This document shows, in pieces, positions 22,190 to 31,100 of a stretch of 34,027 nt of DNA. The notes under the pieces are model-generated. The model was not told the DNA's origin. It made no database searches and was given only the letters and a program-made list of their open reading frames with translations. Position 1 is the stretch's first letter. The number at the start of each line of letters is the position of its first letter. The DNA is from Bifidobacterium pongonis (lineage in GTDB: Bacteria; Actinomycetota; Actinomycetes; Actinomycetales; Bifidobacteriaceae): assembly GCF_019331805.1 (NCBI RefSeq), contig NZ_JAHBBE010000029.1:1-34027 (forward strand), read 5' to 3'. The position numbers and the translations under genes are program-made.

Positions 22190-23188
22190 TCAGGCGGCGA
22201 GAAGCCTACGGCCGTAATCAAGCACGAGGCCGTCGAGCAGACCATGCTCGCTGGCCACGAACGAGTCGATCGGCTCGCCGTGATCGGCCTTGGCGGCCTC
22301 GCTGACGCGCGACAGCACGCGGTTCCACACCACGGCGCCGCCGCCCACCACGTCGATGCGGCCGGGGTGGATGGTCTTGTATTCGGCGCGTTCGGCGCGC
22401 GTCATGTTCAGGAAGCGGTCGTCCACCTTGTAGGCCTCCTCCACGGGCAGACGGTAGCCGTCCACCAGGGTGTGGTCGTATTCCTGCAATCCCATGGCCA
22501 GCGCGGTCATGGTGGTGACGGTGCCGGAGACGCCGATGATGGTGCGCGCGCGGCCGGCCGGCACGGTGCGGAAGGCCTCGTCGATATGCTCGTCGATGTC
22601 CTTGTAGGCTTCCTCGATCTGCTCGGCGGTGGGCGGGTCGTTCTTCAGGTGGCGTTCGGTCATGCGCACGGATCCGATGTTCATGGAGTAGGCCGCCTGC
22701 ACCTGGGTGGCGGGGGCGCTTTCGCCGTCGCCGCCGATGACCAGCTCGGTGGAGCCGCCGCCCAGATCGACCACCAGGTACGGGGGCTTCAAATCGTTGC
22801 GCGGCACGACGCTCGTCGCGCCCAGGAAGCTCAGATCGGCCTCCTCGGTGCCGGGAATGACCTCGGGGCGTACGCCGAGGATCTCCTCGATGCCGTCCTC
22901 GAACTCCTCGCGGTTTGCCGCGTCGCGCGTGGCGGACGTGGCGACGAAGCGCAGACCGTCGACGGGATGCTCCTTGAGGATGTCGGCGAACTCGCGCGCG
23001 GCGGCGTAGGCGCGTTCCAGCGCCTCGTCCGCGAAGCGGTGCGTCTTGTCGACGTCCTGGCCGAGGCGGATCACCTTCAGCTGGCGCGGCACGATCTGCG
23101 TCATGCCGTTCTCGTCGACGCGCGCCACCTTCAGTCGGATGGAGTTCGTTCCGCAGTCGATGCCCGCCACGGTTACCGATTTCGTCAT
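22190..23188 (-). CDS. Ppx/GppA family exopolyphosphatase
   Basis: This 332-residue protein has the ASKHA-type phosphatase motifs GIDCGTNSIRL (9-19), TSATRDAANREEF (about 110-122), VVDLGGGSTEL (about 142-152) and VSGTVTTMTALAMG. It corresponds to the single-domain actinobacterial Ppx2 type. It cleaves terminal phosphate from polyphosphate or converts pppGpp to ppGpp; the exact substrate is not clear from sequence. The ATG at 23188 has GGGAAGGA eight bases upstream. It is last in the eno-ftsB-DUF501-ppx cluster, 42 bp after the DUF501 gene, an order also seen in mycobacteria (Rv1023-Rv1026). Confidence 0.92.
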   Translation of the reverse strand: MTKSVTVAGIDCGTNSIRLKVARVDENGMTQIVPRQLKVIRLGQDVDKTHRFADEALERAYAAAREFADILKEHPVDGLRFVATSATRDAANREEFEDGIEEILGVRPEVIPGTEEADLSFLGATSVVPRNDLKPPYLVVDLGGGSTELVIGGDGESAPATQVQAAYSMNIGSVRMTERHLKNDPPTAEQIEEAYKDIDEHIDEAFRTVPAGRARTIIGVSGTVTTMTALAMGLQEYDHTLVDGYRLPVEEAYKVDDRFLNMTRAERAEYKTIHPGRIDVVGGGAVVWNRVLSRVSEAAKADHGEPIDSFVASEHGLLDGLVLDYGRRLLAA

Positions 23189-23230
23189 CGTTTCAGTCCT
23201 TCCCTATGCCGGTTCTGCTGTTCGCTTCGC

Positions 23231-23812
23231 TTATTCCCGCGTCTTGTCGGCGGACGGCCATGCCACGCTGCAACGGCAGACGGTGGGGTCGAATTCGTCC
23301 TTGACGCGTTCGAGCACCATGTCGCCGATCGGGTTCACGCCCGGTCCCATCACCAGGGACTGCGCGATCAGGGCGTGCAGGCACTTGACGCGCACGGGCA
23401 TGCCGCCCGCGGACGTGCCTTCGATGTGCTCCTCGCTGTCGCCCAAGCGTGTGGCGATGGCGTGGCGGAATTCGAGGTACAGCCGGTGCGCGCGCTCGTA
23501 CGCGGCTTTGACGTTCTCGTCCTCGGCGACCATTTCGCCGTAGTCGCGCATGGATCCTTCGGCTTCGACATGCGATGCGGCCTTGACCGCCTCGGGGCTG
23601 GTCAGGTAGCAGGTCGTGGGGAACGGCACTCCCCCGGGCAGCAACGGCCTGGTCACCACGGCGAGCGGGCGGCCGCACACGCAGCGCGCGCCCACGGCCA
23701 CCATGCCGCGGGGGTATCGCCCCAGCTGCTCCTGCACGATGGCGATGTCTCGTTCCTCAGGCTGCTGCGCGAGAAGCTGCTCTGCCAATGCGTCGGGTTC
23801 GATCTGGCTCAC
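23231..23812 (-). CDS. DUF501 family protein
   Basis: This 193-residue soluble protein has the DUF501 hallmarks: the CVCGRPLAVVTRPLLPGGVPFPTT region and a C-terminal FDPTVCRCSVAW segment, with cysteines that might hold a metal. It occurs in actinobacteria nearly always between an FtsB-like gene and ppx, as here. The biochemical role is unknown. I use the GTG at 23812, with AGGAAGG six bases upstream. It has strong context support but no assigned activity. Confidence 0.9.
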   Translation of the reverse strand: MSQIEPDALAEQLLAQQPEERDIAIVQEQLGRYPRGMVAVGARCVCGRPLAVVTRPLLPGGVPFPTTCYLTSPEAVKAASHVEAEGSMRDYGEMVAEDENVKAAYERAHRLYLEFRHAIATRLGDSEEHIEGTSAGGMPVRVKCLHALIAQSLVMGPGVNPIGDMVLERVKDEFDPTVCRCSVAWPSADKTRE

Positions 23813-23917
23813 TATTGCCCTTCCTGTGTGTAGGTGTTCCGTATCGTGTTCGTTCGATGTGCTTCCATTACCATACCCGCACGCACGCCGTGCGGCGGGC
23901 CGCCGGTTAGGCTTGCG

Positions 23918-24418
23918 CTATTTGTTGTCGGATTGGTCGGCTTCCTTGAAGGCGTACGACAGTTCGCTGTACCACGGCAGCTTCTGCTCGGTCGATTCCT
24001 TGCTCTTCGAGGCTTTGGCGTCGGATTCCTTGCCCGTCACCGCCTCCGGGTTCATCACGTGCACGGACTGTTCGCCGGGGAACACGAAGCCGAGCCGTTC
24101 GCGCGCCTGCGCCGCGACATAGGATTCGTCGTCCCAGCGGGCGATGTCGTTCTCGAGTTCCTTCTTCTGCGCGATGAGCGCCGCCTCCTGGCGTTTCAGA
24201 TTGTTGAGATGCGCGAGGTCGTTCGCGTAGGCGTTGAAGGTGGATACCAGCTGGATGGCCGCGACTAGCACGATGAACAGGGAGACGAAGAACGCGATCG
24301 GACCGCCCGAGCGTGACGCCCTGCTCTTCTGAGCGTTGCCCTCGCCTTTCCCGTTTTTCCCGGTTCTTCCGGTGGTTTTCGCGGCGCCACCGGATGCGCT
24401 GCGCTTCCGTATGCTCAT
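23918..24418 (-). CDS. FtsB/DivIC-like septum formation initiator
   Basis: This 166-residue bitopic membrane protein has a basic cytoplasmic N-terminus (about 1-39), a membrane helix (about 41-60) and an extracytoplasmic coiled coil (about 62-95, with LNNLKRQEAALIAQKKELENDIA-type heptads), followed by YVAAQARERLGFVFPGE, the conserved DivIC/FtsB end. The tail is Lys/Ser-rich. Such proteins join FtsL and FtsQ in the divisome. I start at the ATG at 24418; a GTG at 24424 and a TTG at 24427 in the same frame are possible, and the upstream GTAGG does not decide. It lies downstream of eno, as in most actinobacteria. Confidence 0.88.
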   Translation of the reverse strand: MSIRKRSASGGAAKTTGRTGKNGKGEGNAQKSRASRSGGPIAFFVSLFIVLVAAIQLVSTFNAYANDLAHLNNLKRQEAALIAQKKELENDIARWDDESYVAAQARERLGFVFPGEQSVHVMNPEAVTGKESDAKASKSKESTEQKLPWYSELSYAFKEADQSDNK

Positions 24419-24496
24419 GGTCACCAACCTACCCGGCGCATTCGACTATGCGCAAGGCGCCGTGCGACCCGTTTCGCCGTGTTGCGGGCAACGCGA

Positions 24497-24530
24497 AAGG
24501 GTGGGACGTTCCGAGGAACATCCCACCCTT
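24497..24530 (-). terminator. Terminator of eno
   Basis: AAGGGTGGGA, one mismatch, GTTC and the matching arm form a 14-bp stem with a 4-nt loop, 38 nt past the eno stop; on the - strand it is followed by TTTCG. It separates eno from the ftsB-like gene. Confidence 0.75.
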
Positions 24531-24567
24531 AGGCGAATGAATCAGATGACGCTATGCGTCAATCAGC

Positions 24568-25896
<1,329 letters not shown>

Positions 25897-25929
25897 TCAA
25901 TGCCAAGAATAATGGGATTGATGGACGAA

Positions 25930-25951
25930 ACGCCCATTCGCCGGAGGGCGT
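25930..25951 (-). terminator. Short hairpin after mfd
   Basis: ACGCCC and GGGCGT form a 6-bp stem with a 10-nt loop immediately after the mfd stop; on the - strand it is followed by TTCGTC. It is a weak terminator candidate, so readthrough into eno is plausible. Confidence 0.4.
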
Positions 25952-25952
25952 G

Positions 25953-28900
25953 TTAGCGGCGCGGCTTGGGCGTCCATGCCAGGTCGTCGAGCAGCTGGTT
26001 GAGCCAGAGCATGATCTGGTCGCCGCTCATGGGCTGCGAGCCGAGCGAACCCGCGAACGGGGCCGGGATGATGAGCTGGTGGGTGACCGGGCGGTATTGG
26101 AAGCCGCGGTAGATCCTCGACATGCGCATGCGGACCGATTCGGCGGGGTCGATGCGCCCGATGCGCACGCGGTTCGACTGGGCAAGGATCTCGCTGATGC
26201 CCATCCTGCGCGCCTTGAACTTGAGGCGTGCCACGTCGAACAGGGTGTCGAACTGCTCCGGCGGCTTGCCGTAGCGGTCGGTCAGCTCCTCGCGCAGCGC
26301 GGCCAGGTCATCCTCGGTGCGGGCGGCGGCGAGCTTGCGGTACGCCTCCAGACGCAGCTTGTCGGAATCGATGTAGTCCACCGGAATCGACGCCTCGACC
26401 GGCAGATCCACCGACACGGCCATCGGTTCGGCGGCCTTGTCGGGCTCCTTGTACGCTTCCACGGCTTCGGAGACCATGCGCACGTACAGGTCGAAGCCGA
26501 CGCCTTCGATATGGCCGGACTGCTGGTCGCCGAGCAGGTTGCCGGTGCCGCGCAGCTCGAGGTCCTTCATCGCCACGTCGAAGCCTGAGCCGAGCGCCGT
26601 GTTCTGCGCGATGGTGGCCAAGCGGTCGTGCGACTGCTGGGTCATGGGCTTGGACGGATCGTACAGGAAATAGGCGTAGGCGCGTTCGCGGCCACGGCCC
26701 ACGCGGCCGCGCAGCTGGTGCAGCTGGCTCAGGCCGAACCGGTCCGCATGGTCGACGATCAGCGTGTTCGCGTTCGAGATATCGAGGCCGGTTTCGATGA
26801 TCGTGGTGCACACCAGCACGTCGATGTCCCTGTGCCAGAAGTCGCGGATCACCTGGTCGAGCTGCTTCTCGCCCATCTTGCCGTGCGCGATGCCGACATG
26901 GCTTTCGGGCACGAGCTGGTGGATCTTGTCCGCCACGGAGGCGATGTCCTCCACGCGGTTATGCACGTAGAACACCTGGCCGCCGCGCAGCAGTTCGCGC
27001 CGTACCGCGGCGGTGACCTGCGCGTCCTCGTACGCGCCCACGTAGGTGAGCACGGGCAGGCGGTCCTCCGGGGGCGTGGCCAGCGTGGACATCTCGCGGA
27101 TGCCCGTGACCGCCATCTCCAGCGTGCGCGGGATGGGCGTGGCCGACAGGCTCAGCACGTCGACGTTCGTGCGCAGCGCCTTGAGCGTCTCCTTGTGCTC
27201 CACGCCGAAACGCTGCTCCTCGTCGATGATGACCAGGCCGAGATCCTTAAACTTGACCTTCGGGCCGAGCAGCTTGTGCGTGCCGATCACCACGTCCACG
27301 GTGCCATCCGCCAGCCCCTCGATGGTCTGCTTGATCTCCTTGGGCTTCTGGAAGCGGCTCATCGCGGCCACGTTGACGGGGAATCCCTCGTAGCGTTCGG
27401 TGAACGTCTCGTAATGCTGCTGCACGAGCAGCGTGGTGGGCACGAGCACGGCGACCTGCTTGCCGTCCTGCACCGCCTTGAACGCGGCGCGCACGGCGAT
27501 CTCGGTCTTGCCGAAGCCCACGTCGCCGCAGATCAGGCGGTCCATGGGACGGGGCTTCTCCATGTCGGCCTTCACGTCGTCGATGGTGGTGAGCTGGTCG
27601 GCGGTCTCCTGGTATGGGAACGCGTCCTCGAGCTCCTTCTGCCACGGGGTGTCCGGGCTGAAGGCGAAGCCGGGCGTGCGCTGGCGGGCCGAATACAGTT
27701 TCACCAGGCCGTCGGCGATCTCGCGCACATGCTTGCGGGCCTTGGCCTTGGTCGCGGCCCAGTCGGAGCCGCCGAGCTTGTTGAGCTTGGGGGTTTCGGC
27801 GCCGATGTACTTGCTCACCAGGTCGAGCTGGTCGGTGGGGATGAACAGTTTGTCCGCCGGGGCGCCGCGTTTGCTGGGCGCGTATTCGATGACCAGGTAT
27901 TCACGCGTGGACGCGTTCGCGCCGGTGCCGACGGTACGCTGGCGCATCTCCACGAAACGGCCGATGCCGTGCTGCTCGTGCACCACATAGTCGCCGGTCT
28001 TGAGTTCCATCAGGTCGATGGCCTTGCGGCGGCGCTTCGGCGTCTTGGCGCGCGCGGCGGCGCTGGTGCGACCGGTCAGGTCACGTTCGGTCAGCAGCGC
28101 GACCTTCGCCTCCGTGTCAACGAACCCGTCGACGGCGGCGGAGCGGATGGTGTCGAAGCTCGCGATGCCAGTCTCGTTGATGGCGCGTTTGAGCCTCGCC
28201 AACGTGCCCTGCGCGGCGGCGGTGACGGTGACCGCATAGCCTTCGTCGATCAATCCCTCGATGCCTGCGGCGGCACGGCTTTCGTCGCCGCGGAACTCGC
28301 CGGGCGCTTCGGCGGCGATGCGCACACGGCCCGTGCGGGAGGTGTCGACGTTGAAATCGGTCAGTTCGATGACGTCATGGTCGGAATAGCCCAGCGAGCT
28401 CATGACCTCGTCGAAGTCGAGGAAACTGGCCTCGTCGAAGCTGATGGGTGCGCCGCCGTGCCCGGATGCGGCCACATGCCAGCTGGCCGCGAGGAATTCG
28501 TTCGCGGTTTTCATCAGGTCGGTGGCGGCCCTGCGCAGCTTCTCCGGGTCGCTGAGCAGGATGACGGCGTGCGGGTCGATCATGCCAGCCACGGGTTCCA
28601 TGTCGTCGACGAGCGCGGGCATAAGCGATTCCATGCCTTCGACGGGGATGGCGTTGGCGATGGATTCGAGCATGTCCTCCGCGTTGGGGATGGAGCCGAT
28701 CAGGCTTTTCGCGCGCGTGCGCACCGCGTCGGTGAGCTGCAGTTCGCGGCAGGGCGTGGCCCAGATGGTGGCGATGCCCCCGCCGTACGTGCGCTGGTCG
28801 GAGGCGTGGAATTCCCTGATCCCGTCGATCTCGTCGCCGAAGAACTCGATGCGCACCGGGTGCGGGTAGGTGGGCGGGAACACGTCGAGGATGCCGCCGC

Positions 28901-29537
28901 GCACGGCGAACTCGCCGCGGTTCATCACCAGTTCGACGCGCGTGTACGCGTTGCGCACCAGACGTTCCACCGCCTTGTCGAGCGCGAGTTCCTCCCCTTT
29001 GGTGAACACGAGCGGTTCCACGTCGCCGAGGCCGGCCACCACGGGCTGGATCAGCGAGCGCACGGGCATTACGAGGATGCGGATCGGGCCGAACATGGGG
29101 TTGCCGGGTTCGGGGTGTTTGAGCCTGCGGAATACGGCCATGCGGTTCGCGACGGTGTCGGCGCGGGGGCTGAGGCGTTCGTGCGGCAGGGTTTCCCATG
29201 CTTCGAGCTGGGCGATGTCGGTGGTCTCTCCGGGGTACCAGGAGCGCAGCGAGTCGACGGTTTCCTCGGCTTCTCGGCTGGAGGATACGACGTAGACGAC
29301 CTGGCTGGCGTTGCGGTTCGCGGCGATGGCGGCCGCGAGCGCGGGGCGGATGCCCGAGGGGGCTCCGACGATGAGCGAGGCGTCGATGTCGTCGCCTGCG
29401 GGTTCGGCTTCGCCGTTCGCGACCGTGGCGAACGTGGTGTCCCGGTCGAGGGTTTCGAGCAGTCCGGCCAGGCTGGCGCGCATCGGGTCGGCGGGCCTGC
29501 CGTTGGCTTGCGGCTGCCGTTGTGCCTCAGCGGCCAT
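25953..29537 (-). CDS. mfd: Transcription-repair coupling factor Mfd
   Basis: This 1194-residue protein has the full Mfd layout: a UvrB-like N-terminal module (about 30-480), an RNA polymerase interaction domain with DYVVHEQHGIGRF (about 530-600), a RecG-like SF2 translocase with Walker A CGDVGFGKTE, DEEQRFG box and LSATPIPRTL, the RGRVGRGRERAYAYF motif VI, and the C-terminal D7 domain. It removes polymerase stalled at DNA lesions and recruits UvrA. The ATG at 29537 has AGGAGA six bases upstream and overlaps the end of pth by 11 bp, so the two are translated from one mRNA. The gene is intact. A long open frame on the opposite strand is only a GC-rich shadow. Confidence 0.97.
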   Translation of the reverse strand: MAAEAQRQPQANGRPADPMRASLAGLLETLDRDTTFATVANGEAEPAGDDIDASLIVGAPSGIRPALAAAIAANRNASQVVYVVSSSREAEETVDSLRSWYPGETTDIAQLEAWETLPHERLSPRADTVANRMAVFRRLKHPEPGNPMFGPIRILVMPVRSLIQPVVAGLGDVEPLVFTKGEELALDKAVERLVRNAYTRVELVMNRGEFAVRGGILDVFPPTYPHPVRIEFFGDEIDGIREFHASDQRTYGGGIATIWATPCRELQLTDAVRTRAKSLIGSIPNAEDMLESIANAIPVEGMESLMPALVDDMEPVAGMIDPHAVILLSDPEKLRRAATDLMKTANEFLAASWHVAASGHGGAPISFDEASFLDFDEVMSSLGYSDHDVIELTDFNVDTSRTGRVRIAAEAPGEFRGDESRAAAGIEGLIDEGYAVTVTAAAQGTLARLKRAINETGIASFDTIRSAAVDGFVDTEAKVALLTERDLTGRTSAAARAKTPKRRRKAIDLMELKTGDYVVHEQHGIGRFVEMRQRTVGTGANASTREYLVIEYAPSKRGAPADKLFIPTDQLDLVSKYIGAETPKLNKLGGSDWAATKAKARKHVREIADGLVKLYSARQRTPGFAFSPDTPWQKELEDAFPYQETADQLTTIDDVKADMEKPRPMDRLICGDVGFGKTEIAVRAAFKAVQDGKQVAVLVPTTLLVQQHYETFTERYEGFPVNVAAMSRFQKPKEIKQTIEGLADGTVDVVIGTHKLLGPKVKFKDLGLVIIDEEQRFGVEHKETLKALRTNVDVLSLSATPIPRTLEMAVTGIREMSTLATPPEDRLPVLTYVGAYEDAQVTAAVRRELLRGGQVFYVHNRVEDIASVADKIHQLVPESHVGIAHGKMGEKQLDQVIRDFWHRDIDVLVCTTIIETGLDISNANTLIVDHADRFGLSQLHQLRGRVGRGRERAYAYFLYDPSKPMTQQSHDRLATIAQNTALGSGFDVAMKDLELRGTGNLLGDQQSGHIEGVGFDLYVRMVSEAVEAYKEPDKAAEPMAVSVDLPVEASIPVDYIDSDKLRLEAYRKLAAARTEDDLAALREELTDRYGKPPEQFDTLFDVARLKFKARRMGISEILAQSNRVRIGRIDPAESVRMRMSRIYRGFQYRPVTHQLIIPAPFAGSLGSQPMSGDQIMLWLNQLLDDLAWTPKPRR

Positions 29538-30126
29538 TGAATTTCTCCTGGGTTTTGGCGAGCCCGTGGAAGATGATCTCCTCGGCGGCGTCCGCGCCGT
29601 CGGCGAGGAAGTCGGGCAGCTGCTTGCGCTGGTCGGGGCCGAATCCGCCCAGAACCCAGTTCACGGTGTTGTCGTGCGCGTTGGCACCGCGCCTGGCGTG
29701 GCCCACGCCCATGCGTACGCGGGAGTATTTCGGGGTGCCGAGCGAACGGTCGATGGATTTGATGCCGTTGTGGCCTCCGGCGGATCCGCCGGCCTTGACC
29801 TTGATGCGGCCGAAGTCGAGGTCCATGTCGTCGTGGATGACGATGACGTGGTCGGGTTCGATCTGATAGTAGGCGCAGATGGAGGCGACGGCGTTGCCCG
29901 ATTCGTTCATGTAGGTGAGCGGTTTGGCGAGGAAGAACTTCTGGTTGCGCCCGTCGAGGTTCATCACGCCTTTGCCGAGCAGTGCGAGCCCTTTGTGGTC
30001 GGAGAGGTTGACCGACCAGCGTTCGGCCAGCACGTCGGCCGTCATGAATCCCATGTTGTGACGGGTGCCTTCGTATTTGCCGCCGGGGTTGCCCAGACCT
30101 GCGATCAGCCAGAAATCGGACGCCAT
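29527..30126 (-). CDS. pth: Peptidyl-tRNA hydrolase
   Basis: This 199-residue protein is a bacterial Pth: GLGNPGGKYEGTRHNMGF with N13 and catalytic H23, PLTYMNESG, HDDMDLDFGRIK and GGSAGGHNGIKSI, which carry the other substrate-binding Asn and Asp residues. It frees tRNA from prematurely released peptidyl-tRNA. The ATG at 30126 has AAAGGTGGG upstream. It overlaps mfd by 11 bp. A TACAAT box at 30276-30281 may be its -10, giving a leader of about 140 nt. Confidence 0.97.
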   Translation of the reverse strand: MASDFWLIAGLGNPGGKYEGTRHNMGFMTADVLAERWSVNLSDHKGLALLGKGVMNLDGRNQKFFLAKPLTYMNESGNAVASICAYYQIEPDHVIVIHDDMDLDFGRIKVKAGGSAGGHNGIKSIDRSLGTPKYSRVRMGVGHARRGANAHDNTVNWVLGGFGPDQRKQLPDFLADGADAAEEIIFHGLAKTQEKFNGR

Positions 30127-30275
30127 GTTCCCACCTTTGCCGTTGTCTTGTGTTCTTATTTGCGTGCGTTGTCTTCGTATGCGCGGCGGGTCGGTCGCAA
30201 TCCCGCGCCGGTCGCGCCGCGTCTCGTGCCGGCGCGCATGGTGTTCATGCCGGCCGGCGTCTTTCCAAGTGTTTC

Positions 30276-30281
30276 ATTGTA
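30276..30281 (-). promoter_or_regulatory. Candidate -10 box upstream of pth
   Basis: TACAAT on the - strand is the best promoter-like box in the 220 bp between the GNAT gene and pth. Its -35 is poor. A CGCCGC/GCGGCG hairpin (30307-30326) just upstream may terminate the GNAT transcript. Confidence 0.35.
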
Positions 30282-30306
30282 CCGCCGTGCGTGACCCGTG
30301 GCCGTT

Positions 30307-30326
30307 CGCCGCGGGCAGATGCGGCG
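30307..30326 (-). terminator. Hairpin downstream of the GNAT gene
   Basis: CGCCGC and GCGGCG form a 6-bp GC stem with an 8-nt loop 21 nt past the GNAT stop. There is no T-run. Possible terminator. Confidence 0.35.
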
Positions 30327-30346
30327 GCGTGTGGCTGCGGGACTGT

Positions 30347-30856
30347 TTACAGGTCGAGGTACCAGTAGCTCATGTCGCGCATGGTGCCGGTGGAATCGGT
30401 GGCCGCGGCGGGCATCAGGCCGAACTGGGTGAAGCCGAAGCGGTGCATCAGGGCGATGGACCCGGCGTTGTCGGCGAAGATGATGCCGCATGCCTTGCGC
30501 ATGTGGCGTCGGCGTGCCTCGTCGAGCAGCGAGGAGAGCGTGAACGTGCCCACTCCCTTGCCGCGCCATTCGGGCGCGATGTAGTAGGCCAGATCGGCAA
30601 CGCCGTCGTAGCCGGCCCTGTCGTAGAACACGGAGAGCGCGCTGAAGCCGACGACCTCGCGTGCCCCGTCGCCGCCGGTCGTTTCGGTGACGAACACCGC
30701 GTACGGCTCGTGGTGGGATTCGAGCCATGCGCGGCGCTGGTCGACGGTGCGCGGGGTGGTGTCGGCGGACGATCCGCCTTCGCTCACCGCCGCGTTGTAG
30801 ATGTCGGTGAGCGCCTGGATGTCCGCCTCCGTGGCGGGTCTGTACGTGTATGCCAT
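30347..30856 (-). CDS. GNAT family N-acetyltransferase
   Basis: This 169-residue cytoplasmic protein opens with YRPATEADIQALTDIYNAAV, as in phosphinothricin-acetyltransferase-like GNATs. The acetyl-CoA pyrophosphate loop is APEWRGKGVG (R/QxxGxG/A type), followed by a helix with LLDEARRRHMR and the late GNAT pattern NAGSIALMHRFGFTQFG. The substrate is unknown; amino acids, small amines or the herbicide-like toxin class are all possible. I start at the ATG at 30856, with AAGGAG five bases upstream. The frame extends upstream to 30952 through a repeat and has no site there. It is probably a single gene. Confidence 0.88.
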   Translation of the reverse strand: MAYTYRPATEADIQALTDIYNAAVSEGGSSADTTPRTVDQRRAWLESHHEPYAVFVTETTGGDGAREVVGFSALSVFYDRAGYDGVADLAYYIAPEWRGKGVGTFTLSSLLDEARRRHMRKACGIIFADNAGSIALMHRFGFTQFGLMPAAATDSTGTMRDMSYWYLDL

Positions 30857-30897
30857 GCCGTCTCCTTGTTTCCTCTCGTCGGTTCCATGCGTTTCCG

Positions 30898-30996
30898 TCC
30901 GAACCATTCGGACCGTCCGGACCGTTTGAACCGTCTGAATCACCCGAATCATCCGAACCGTTTGGGCTGTTCAGGCCGTTCGGCTTGTTTGCCGCC
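30898..30996. repeat. 9-bp degenerate minisatellite (11 units)
   Basis: Eleven consecutive 9-bp units can be laid out (TCCGAACCA, TTCGGACCG, TCCGGACCG, TTTGAACCG, TCTGAATCA and so on), with consensus T-Y-Y-G-R-A-C-C-G. It lies in the gap between the UPF0182 and GNAT genes. One - strand frame through it reads Asn/Ser/Asp/Gly-Pro triplets, but no gene is supported. Confidence 0.75.
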
Positions 30997-31018
30997 GCCA
31001 CCATTGTCGCGCATATGG

Positions 31019-31075
31019 GAAGGCCGGGGCGGGAACGTCTCACCTCGTCGGTGGGAGCGTCCCGTCCCGGCCTTC
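31019..31075 (-). terminator. Long hairpin terminator of the UPF0182 gene
   Basis: A 16-bp stem (31019-31034 with 31060-31075, one G-T pair) starts 26 nt past the UPF0182 stop and encloses a further imperfect stem. It is the strongest structure in this gap. Confidence 0.65.
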
Positions 31076-31100
31076 GCCGACCGTTACCGGCCTGCCCGCG

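Noticed and set aside
22118..23833. 571-codon + strand frame opposite ppx and DUF501
   Set aside because: It is a shadow of two confident - strand genes, spans the gap between them and overlaps the tRNA edge, with no ribosome site.
26628..29540. 970-codon open frame on the + strand opposite mfd
   Set aside because: It mirrors an intact mfd with all motifs. Long antisense frames are normal in GC-rich DNA, and its protein is full of His/Arg/Val runs with no domain.
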